Part shown: piece by piece, positions 54,982 through 64,000 of the stretch
Position numbering within the stretch: position 1 is the stretch's first letter
Layout: the number at the start of each line of letters is the position of its first letter
Source of the DNA: Poronia punctata
Lineage: Eukaryota; Ascomycota; Sordariomycetes; Xylariales; Xylariaceae
DNA: 64,000 nucleotides
Direction: 5' to 3'
Assembly (NCBI GenBank): GCA_022579005.1
Contig: MU401496.1
Coordinates: 86,703-150,702 of the forward strand
Program-made: the position numbers and the translations under genes
The notes under the pieces: generated by a model
The model's database searches: none
Told to the model about the DNA's origin: nothing
Seen by the model: only the letters and a program-made list of their open reading frames with translations

Positions 54982-56512
54982 TTAAGCATCATCAACCTCT
55001 CGCACCTCGTACTCAAACATCCCATTACTTTCCACGGCACCGCCATTCTCAAGCTTAGCCGCAGTCTCTGCACCGGTGACCGGAAGGCGATACTCGAAGC
55101 GTTTGCCCGGCGAAGGAACTCTACCATCTGGTAGCGCATAGGGAAACGGTAGGTAATCCGGGAGCAGACCGAGTTGGGAGAGTGTCGTGCCTTGGTCCCA
55201 GTGGATGTGCTCGTGGTATAGTCTGTCGCCGCGGATATTCACGACGGAAACTACGGGGATGCGGAGATGTTTATTTGTTGGAGGGATGCCGGGGAGGCTT
55301 TTTTTTTTTTTTTTTTTGGTTTGGTCGTCAGTAGGTATAGAAGGAGTGGAAAGGGAAAAGGGGAAAGGGGAAAGAGGAAGGAAGAACAACAACATACAGC
55401 CAATCAACAACGCGATCATGCGTCAGCGTAGCAACGAATTCATCGACTACGCGATCAACACCCACTGTCCGACTAACTAGTTCCAAAACGACGTCCTTCG
55501 GATTGCTATGAATAAACCTCTCTCGATAGAATTTCGTCAACGCTTCACGACCCATACCGCCCGTGAGGACGGGGATATGGTTAACGTAAGGCTCGTCGAC
55601 CATGGTTCCCATAGTCTGCGCGACGGAACGCGTGGCGAACTCGAATGCGGTGTGTTCGTCCCATATGGCCTCGAGATCGAAAAATGGTCCGTTGAGGAGA
55701 GGACGGAGGAAGGTGAGGCTGCGGGTGTGGGAGACGCTTGCGGCCGAGTAGTTGAAGTGTGGGGAGCAGGGGAGGATGAAGTCTGCGGAGTGAGCAGAGG
55801 GATAGAAGTATCTTTTGAGTGTGGGCTGGGGAGTATATGATGGGAATGATTCCCCGGGTGAGTGTATAAGCTGCGGTTTAGTAGACAGGCCCCAGAGAGG
55901 GGTGAATGTTATTGAGCCTACGAGCTTTTGCTCCGCTGCGTAGGTTTCTCGGAGGTTGGATATGAAGCTGTCCGAGTAGTCTGATGGATCGCCGTATACT
56001 GGGGTTTGATCATGGTTAGCTAATCGTTATTATACACTCAATATATCGCCATGAAAATTCTCGTTGCTTCATGTGCCGAATGATAGTAGGTAAGGTAGGC
56101 AAGTGATGAGATGAGGCGAGAGCCAAGACGATGCTTGAAATCGCGGCTCTGGTAGTGTGAGTCGTTACCTACCAATCAACCCATATCGATCTTTAACACT
56201 GCACGTATCCAATCCGCCCAAAGCTACAATTGCAAACCCAATCGTGGTCTGTATATCCCATATCGCCTTCTCGTGCGATATATTCTCAGATATAATCTGA
56301 ACTACGGCGTAACCCTCCTCTGCCCATTTCTTCTGAGGCAGAGGGTCAAGTATACCAGGGGTAACATTCCCATATCTGTCACGGGGCCCGGGAACGACGA
56401 TAATGAGGCCAGGCCCGTCTCCGCGCCGGGTCAGAGGTGGCTGCAAGCTGGCATTCCCTGTGACTTTAATCAAAGGCGCCGATGGCAAAGCGACTGGTGT
56501 CTCGTCGGCCAT
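54982..56512 (-). CDS. Dienelactone hydrolase-like / SnoaL-like two-part protein
   Basis: Exons 56512-56173, 55998-55398 and 55297-54982 (minus strand) give about 418 aa. The N-terminal part resembles the alpha/beta-hydrolase dienelactone-hydrolase family (GLIIVVPGP, KKWAEEGYAVVQI). The nucleophile region is not evident, so activity there is doubtful. The C-terminal part matches a fungal SnoaL/NTF2-like domain (AIWDEHTAFEFA, MVDEPYVNHIPVLTGG, NPKDVVLELVSRTVGVDRVVDEF, DWLLPGIPPTNK, VVNIRGDRLYHEHIHWDQG). That family is often annotated as carboxymethylenebutenolidase-like, with no proven reaction. The second intron ends at an AAG acceptor after a run of about 23 A; joining there restores DWLLPGIPP. 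The first intron gives RYGLIVYGDPSD. No signal peptide, so likely cytosolic. Confidence 0.8.
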
Positions 56513-57054
56513 TTTCTTTTTTTTCGTAGATTTACTATTTCTTGTATATTTGACATGTATTTCTAGTCTAGGTGTTGATTATCGAAAACCGATAGGCCCA
56601 TCCCATCCCAAGCATATTGGCTTGGGAGCGGGGTTGCAAGCCAGGTAAAGGTGACTACCGTTTTGGGCCGCCATTATGTGTTTTTACTAATCCATTTGAT
56701 AGAGTAGTACCGGTATATAGAAAACAAGTCATTTTATTCTCTTTTTGTGTTTTTACTTGTACTTGTTTAAGAATGAGTTCATCCGGCCTGATCTTATACC
56801 TACGCTTATTATATGATAAATCAAGTAGTGAGACGGCAATTATCCACTACGTATTCTGCTTACAAACTTACAATACTTAATGTCACATCGGATATTACCA
56901 ATTCTTAGGAAACAAGCATGTCCAACTTCCACAATCTACAGGTAGCAGTAAGGACAACTAATGTCTAAACATGTATCTAGTGACGCTCCATTCCACGCAG
57001 CGGTCTTCAGCTCATAGAGCACAAAGCTGCAGGTAATGCAAATGATCAGGTGAT
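56513..57054. other. Boundary between genic DNA and AT-rich block
   Basis: Ordinary composition with a promoter for the minus-strand gene at the left. Falling GC towards about 57055 marks the edge of the AT-rich block. No gene seen. Confidence 0.55.
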
Positions 57055-57410
57055 GTTATAAGATGCTTTCCTATCCTTAGTTGTCGGAAAGCTTGCTTTT
57101 TTATAACTATAATTTTAAGACCTATAAAGCTTGCTTAGTTTTAGGATTAAGGTTATAAGAAAGCAAGCTTAATTTTAATTTTTATATATAAGTAAGTATA
57201 GGGGAAAGGTTAATAAAATTTTTAAACTTTTAACGTTGTTTTTATTTAGTTTTTTAATTAGTTAAAATAAACAGCGCAAACTTTTTATTAGTTAAATAAA
57301 AAAGTAATAATAATAATAAATACTGTTTAACTATATTGTTATATAACTATTTTATAACTAAGCTTTTTAACTTTAATAGTAACTATTAAACTTTAAATAT
57401 AAGATTTTTA

Positions 57411-57530
57411 AAGCTTATAATAAGCGTAAGTAAGTATATAGCTTATAATAAGCATATAGCTTATAGTAAGCAAAAAGCACGCTATAAGCAAAAAGCTTGC
57501 TATAAGCAAAAAGCTTGTAGTAAGTAAAAA
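57411..57530. repeat. Short tandem repeats GCTATAAGCAAAAAGCTT-like
   Basis: Several imperfect copies of an AAGC/GCTT-rich unit of about 18 bases (GCTATAAGCAAAAAG, GCTTGCTATAAGC). Each contains inverted AAGCTT/GCTTATAAGC words. It lies near the left edge of the AT-rich block. Confidence 0.65.
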
Positions 57531-60500
57531 GAGGTTTAAAAGGTTTTTTTTAATAAAAACAAAATTAAAGTTAAAGTATAAAAATTAAAAATAAATAATA
57601 GCTAATAAGTTTTTATTATATTTAACTTTTTTACTTATATATTTAAGTTTAATTAGTATACTAATTTATTTTAATAGCTATATTTTAAAATGTTTTTTAT
57701 GCTTTTTTTTATTTATACTAGCTATTAGCTTTTTTTAAATAACTTATTTTTTAATTTGCTTAATTAAGCTTTTAATTTAACTACTATTATAATTTATACT
57801 AAATATTGCTAATTTTTTTTATTATAATATTTTATTAATATTTATATTAATAAAAAAGTTTTTATATGCTAAAAATGCTATAATAAAGCGTTTTAATATT
57901 TAGCTTTAATTGCTTGCTTTTTATTAGTTAAGCATATATTTAGTACTACTTAGCTTTTTTTTTAATGCTAAAAATTTTTAGCTTTTAGTTTTGCTTAAGT
58001 AAAAGTTTTTTTTATAGCTAATAAAATACTTTTAACTTTTTTAATAAACTAGTTTTTAAATATAAACTTTTATTAATAAAAAATTTATAGTGCTAGCATG
58101 CTTTTTTATTATAGCTAATTAAGCTTAAATTTATTATATACTATAATAGCTTAGCATAACTAAGTTGCTATTTTTTGCTAACATTATTAAAAAAAGCATA
58201 CTAGTTATAATTTACTTATAACTTTTATTTTAAGTTAGCTACGCTATAAGCTTAATATAAGCTTACTATAAAGTTTAAGTTATTTTTTAAGCTAAAATAA
58301 AAGTTTTTTAAGCTTTTTTATAAGCTTAAACATACTTTATAATTTAAAAAGCAACTTTTTTAGCTTTATACTTACTAGTTTTAAAAAAAAAAAATTTTAG
58401 CTTTTAAAGTTTTTTTTTAGCTTTTAAAATTTTAATAGCTTTTAAAATTTTTTTTAAGCTTTTAAAATTTTTTTAAAAGCTTTTAAAACTTATTTAAAAG
58501 CTTATAAAGCTTAATAAACTAAAAATAATTATATATTGCTTAAACTTTTATTACTTTAAACTAGTTTGCTATATAACTTATAAAAAAGCTTTATATTGCT
58601 AACTTTTTTTAAAATAATAAGCTAAAAGTAAACGTTGCTATATAAATAAATTAGTTTATAATTTATAATATTAATATATAACTTTTTTAAAACTTTTATA
58701 TTACTTTTGCTTTATATATTATAAAAAAATGTTTATATTGCTATAAATATTAGTTTAATATAAATATTTGCTTAAGTTTATATAAGCTTTATATAAGCAA
58801 AAATATTAGTTTTAAAAACTAAGTACTTTTTTTTAGTACTAAAAACTTTATAAACTTTAGCAATATTTTTAATTATTTTTTTACTTTTATATAAACTAAG
58901 CAAATATTAATTATATAAGTATATATTTATATTAAAGTTTATTAAATTAAAAGCGCTTTATACTAATATTATAGTTATATTTACTACTTTTTTTAAAATA
59001 TTGCTAAGATATAAAATTAACTTTTTTTATTTTTTGCAAAGCTTAATTATATAGTTATTAAAATATATAATGCTTGCTTTTAATAATAAATTATTTATAA
59101 TTTTTATATTTAGCATTAAGCTATTTATATTTAGCTTGTTTTTTTAAAGCAAAACTACTTTAGTTATTAAAATATTTTACTTAACTATAAGCAGCTAAAT
59201 TATTTTTTTAATAATAATAACGTTTTTAATTAACTTAGTAATATTATAAACGTTAAAAATAATATAAGCTTAAATAATAATATTACTAATAAAAAGCTTG
59301 CTAAGCTTATAAATAAAGTTAATATTAGTGCTATACTAAACTTTATAGCTTAAAAAGCAAAACTTAACGTTTTTTAAAATAAAGTTTAAAGCAATAAAGC
59401 TTTTTAGCGTTACTTAAATCTTTTTTTTATTTAATTTACTTTTATTAATAAATTTAGCTATATTAAGCTTTTATTTTTAGTTACGTTTTTTACTTTTTTT
59501 TTTTATAGCATAGCTAAGTTTATTTAAAGTTACTTTTATAGTATTAAGTTTAAAGTTTAAGTTAACTATATTTTTAAATAGTATAATAAGCGCTTTGCTT
59601 AATATTTAAAATTTGCTTTTATTTGCTATAATATAATAATATATAAGCAAGTTACTTTTTAAAGCTTTTTTTTTATTAATTGCTAGCTTAAAAAAAATTA
59701 AGCTTTAACTGCTATAAAGCTTAAAGCTATATTTAAATTTAAGTTTTTAAAAGCATAGTTTATTTTAAACTTTATTATTTATTATATTAAAAACTTTTAA
59801 AGCACTTGCTTTTTTTAAAGTAGTAAAAAAAAGAAATTAAAAGCATACTATAATATATTAAGTTGCTTGTTTTTTTTTATTACCTTTTTTATAGCTAACT
59901 ATTACTAGTATAATCTTTATAAGTATATGCTTATATTTAAATAATAATAAAATGCTTTTTTTAAAGCTAATAAGCTTTATATTGCTATAAAAAGCGTTAA
60001 AAATAATTTATATATTACTATATATTAATTTTATATTTAATTTAATACTTTTATAAAAAAAGTTATTATGCTTAAATTTTATATTAAAAACTATTAAAAT
60101 TATTATAAATAATAAAGCTGCAAATTTTTTTATAATTATAAATTTATTTAGTTAAAAAGCGTTTTTAATACTAATATATTTTTTAAATTTTTAAAATTTT
60201 AGTTTAAAGCTTTTTAAAAAAAGCATATTTTAGCTTTAAATATAAACCTTTTTTAAAAGCTTAATTTTACTATTAACTTTTTTGCTTTGCTTTTTAAAAA
60301 ATAAGTTTTTATATTTAATTATTTATTATAGCTTTTAATACGTTTTTAAATTTATACTTACATACTTGCTTATTATTTTTATAAAAAAAAAGCGCGTAAA
60401 TTAAAATAAGCTAGGTTTTTTAGCTAACTTTTTTACTAAAGCTTAAATTTATATAATTAATATATACTTTATTAAAAATAGTAAGCTTATTTTAGCTAAT

Positions 60501-63500
60501 ACTAGTTTTGCTGCTTTATATTGCTTATTAAAAGCTTATACCTTTTTTATAAACTTATATTATTACTTTTACTTTTTTTATTAACTTTAAAATTATACTT
60601 ATATTAATAAATTAATAAACTTTAATTACTAGGCATTTATTTTTTACTATAATAATTATTGCTTTAATATTTATAATACTATTATTACTTTTAAATAAAT
60701 TGCTAATATAAATATATTGCTTTATTATAATTATTTTATAATAGTTAACTATATAGTTAAGTACTGCTTAAAAGTAAAAATTATATTTTAGTTTTATTAA
60801 AACTTAGTTTATAAAATACTACTATAAATTAGTAAAAAAGCTTTTTTATTATTATTAGTTATATATATAATAAACAAATTAATTAGTAAGCATAACGTTT
60901 TTTTTAAAAAAATTATATATTTACTTTTTAATTTTTTACTTTAATAGTTTTTATATATTATATAGTATATTAACTATTATAATAAAGCTTTTTAACTATA
61001 TTAATTTGTTATAAAAAATAAAAAGGTTAATTAAAAAGCAACTATGCTTAAAAAATATAAAAAAAAGCTACTTTATATTATTAGCTTTAATTAAGTTACT
61101 TATTTTTAGTAGCTAACTAAATAAAGTTAAAATTTAAATTTTTTTACTTTTGCTTATAAGCTTTTAATTATATTTTAATTTATTATTTTAAGTTTAAGCT
61201 TAATATATATGCTAAAAATTTTACTTACGTTAAAATAATGCTTTATTACTTATTTAATATAAAAAGTATTGCTTTTATTAAAATTATAAATAGCTATTAA
61301 TATAATATTTATACTAAAGCATACTTTGCTTGCTAAAGACTTTATATTAATAAAAAAAACGTTAGCTAGTATAATAATAATTACTATTATATTAATTAAA
61401 GTATTGTTTTTAATAATAAGTTTAAAAATAAAAAGCATAAGCTTAAAAGTAATTTTAATAGTTAAAATAAGCTTGCTTGCTACTTTTTAAAACATAATTT
61501 AAATAATAATAATTTTTTTAAGCAGCTTAAAGTATATAAACTTAATTTTGCTTTTAATTAAAGTTTTTAAGTTAGCAAGTATTTTAATTATAGCAATTTT
61601 AGCAATTAAAGCTATTTATTTTTTTTATAAAGCTATACTAAGTTTAATAATGTTGCTAAAAATATACTTTTAAATACTTAAGATTTTTTTAATACTAAGC
61701 AGCGTTGTTTTTATAACCTTTTTATTAATTACTACTAACTTATATTATAAAAAAAAAACTTTAAGCTAATTTTGCTAAATTATAATAGTTTTATAAGTAC
61801 TAGTAAATTATTTATATTTAAAGTTTTTTATGTTTATTTAGTATATATAGCCTTTAAAGCTAAAGTTTAAAACTTTATTTTATATTATACGCTTATTAGT
61901 ATTGCTACTAATAACATTATAAGCTATATTATATATTTACTTTTTTTGTTGCTAGTTAAAAGCGCTTTTTTAATTTTTAAAAGCACTGCTTTAGCTAAAT
62001 TATAATAAGTATTTAATAAAAAAAAATACGTTTTTTTTAATAAAAAATTTATAATTAGCTTTAAAGTGCTTAGCTAAGTTAATAACTACTTTTAATAAGC
62101 TATTTTAAATTTTAATAATAAAGCTTTTAAGCATATAATAAGTAGCTTTAACTATATTTTATTTAGTAACTTTTGCTAGCTTTTTTTTATTACTGCTTGC
62201 TTTTTATTTAGCTGCACTTTTAAAATAAATTTTATATAAATATTAAGTAAATATATTTATATATTTTTTAATAAAACTATTTATTTTTAATTTATTATAT
62301 ATTAAAAAAACAATACTTAAGCTAGCTTCTATATTATATTAAATAAATTATAGCAGTACTAAGTTTTTTAAAAGCACTAAAAACTACTTAGTACTTACTA
62401 TTTATATAATCTTTTTACTAATATTATTGCTTTTTTTAATTTTGCTTTATATATTTTTATTTAATATAAATAAGTTAATTAATATAATTATAAGCATATA
62501 ACCTAACTAAAGCAGCTTACTTTTTATATAAAAGCTATAAAGCATAGCTTTTTATAAAATTAAGCGCTTTTTTATAATGCTAATAATTTTAAACTTTGTT
62601 TGCTAATTTGTTTTAAAGCCTATGTTATGCTTACTAAAAAAATTTTTATTTATTATAGCTTAATTAATAAAGCTTTAAATATAATTAAAAATATTATATA
62701 AGTTAAAAGCGTAAACTATAAAATAGATTTTTTTATTACTATTTTTATTTTTTTTAATAAGTTAGTAAAGTATTTATTTTTTATACTATATATTGCTAAT
62801 TATTTTATAAATATAACGGCCTTTTTTTTTTTAAACGCTAAATAGCTAACTTATAATTTTTATTATTTATTTAAACTATAAGTATAAGTTTAAAAGCTAA
62901 CAATGCTAGCATACTAACTTTTTTTTAATTATTGCTTTTGCTATTATAGTTTATAAAAGCTAATTTATTACTTTAAATTAAGTTATGCTTAATATTTTTA
63001 AAAAAAAGTTTAGCTTTAAACTTAATTATATTATAGTATTTTACTATAAAATACTTAAAAGTATTATATTTAAAGTACTATTTAATTTTAATTATTTTAA
63101 GCATATTAGCAATACGTTAAAAGCAAATAAGTTAGCAAATTAAAATTTAAAAATATTATAGCTTATTAGGTAGCATATTATAGCTGTTTATTTACTTAGT
63201 ATATAAATAATAATATTTATATACGCTTTATATTTTTATTTATATATATACTTATAATAATATAAAAATACTTACGTATATAATACTTTTTATGCTAATA
63301 TATATTTAAATATTATAACGTTTATAAGCTACCTTACTTTTTCTTTTATAATTACTATTTTTAATACTAATTTTGCTTTTTTTATAAGTAATTTGCCTAT
63401 ACATTTTTATATTTAACTTAATATATGCATTTTAATTAACTTAATAGTTTTTTTACTAATTAAAATATATTTTTTAATAGCTATTATTATATTTTGCTTT

Positions 63501-63631
63501 TTTTTAAGTTTTTTAAAAACTTTAACCTTATAAAGTAAGTTATAAATACTTATATTTATAATATAGTAGCAATAGCTTATATATAAAACTAGTTTTTAGT
63601 TTGTACTAAGTAGCCTTGTTTTTTTTTATAA

Positions 63632-63632
63632 A

Positions 63633-63669
<37 letters not shown>
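63632..63669. repeat. (AAT)n microsatellite
   Basis: About twelve AAT units in the AT-rich block, followed by an A run. A separate AAAAAT-type run is at about 63790-63815. Confidence 0.9.
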
Positions 63670-63677
<8 letters not shown>

Positions 63678-64000
63678 TCTAAAGCGCTTTATAAAGCTTT
63701 TATAAAGCTTAGCTATTTTTTATATAGCGTTGCTTGCTTTAATATTAATAACTTTAACTATTTTAAAAATAACTAGTAGCTTAAAACTAAAAATAAAAAT
63801 AAAAATAAAAATAAAAACAATAATAAAAATAAAAATATAAGCTTTAAAAAAGTTTATAAAAAAGTTAACAATAACTATTTTAATTACTATTAAAATATAA
63901 ACAATAACAATAATAATAATAAATATAATTTAATAGTGCTAAATGTTTTTTTGCTATTTTTTTTGCTATTTCTTTTATTATTGCTTATGTTTTTGCTTAC

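Larger units (their letters stand above)
57055..64000. other. AT-rich, RIP-like block without genes
   Basis: Composition changes sharply; three lines counted by hand give 5%, 20% and 27% G+C. TpA is very common. CpA and TpG survive mainly as GCA and TGC. Stop codons fill all frames, and the only open frame of note (61250-61438, minus) is low-complexity Ile/Asn/Lys. This is what long-standing RIP of repeats in a Pezizomycotina genome leaves, often at pericentromeric or subtelomeric sites. No transposon type can be recognised. The block runs off the window. Confidence 0.8.

Noticed and set aside
61250..61438. 62-codon minus-strand frame in the AT-rich block
   Set aside because: Ile/Asn/Lys-rich product of base composition; no start context or motif.

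Overview
This window is nuclear DNA of a filamentous ascomycete (Pezizomycotina). The genes carry short GT..AG introns, most of them about 45-150 bases. The gene set is typical of that group: a Zn2Cys6 regulator of the ARCA/Acr-2 type, a conidiation-type KGG protein, an AA9 LPMO with a CBM1, a secreted tyrosinase and a cytochrome b5-acyl-CoA dehydrogenase fusion. One transposon relic and a terminal AT-rich block look like the products of RIP (repeat-induced C-to-T mutation). No rRNA, tRNA or CRISPR could be supported.

Layout. 1-10 kb: an oxysterol-binding protein, a GPI-type GH5 glucanase, a con-10-like stress protein, and trehalose-6-phosphate synthase converging on it. 10-14.8 kb: gene-free. 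14.8-16.3 kb: a tyrosinase on the minus strand. 16.4-21 kb: gene-free, with a 14-bp E-box repeat. 21-28.3 kb: two FAD monooxygenases flank an unknown Arg/Ser-rich protein and a broken BNR-repeat gene. Poly-G/poly-C blocks, an N gap and a duplicated flank show that the assembly is poor there. 29.3-33.7 kb: an AA9-CBM1 LPMO and a vacuolar amino-acid transporter. 33.7-38.8 kb: gene-free except for a RIP-damaged Tc1/mariner (D34E) relic and tandem repeats. 38.8-48.3 kb: an amino-acid permease, a Zn2Cys6 regulator, a divergent MFS transporter and a secreted beta-lactamase-fold hydrolase. 50.5-56.5 kb: a cyt b5-ACAD fusion, an unknown Cys-rich membrane protein and a DLH/SnoaL-like protein. 57.06-64 kb: an extremely AT-rich block without credible genes.

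How the genes fit together. Several products act on plant or wall polymers and on phenolics (GH5, AA9-CBM1, tyrosinase, two flavin hydroxylases). TPS1 and the con-10-like protein fit stress or spore physiology. The regulator-MFS-hydrolase trio at 41-48 kb is the only arrangement resembling a small co-regulated cluster, and that is inference. Exon boundaries were worked out by hand from splice signals, phase and family motifs. I found no clear candidate for a wholly new system. The best leads are the charged helical module in the tyrosinase, the E-box array, the regulator/MFS promoter, and the RIP-like regions.
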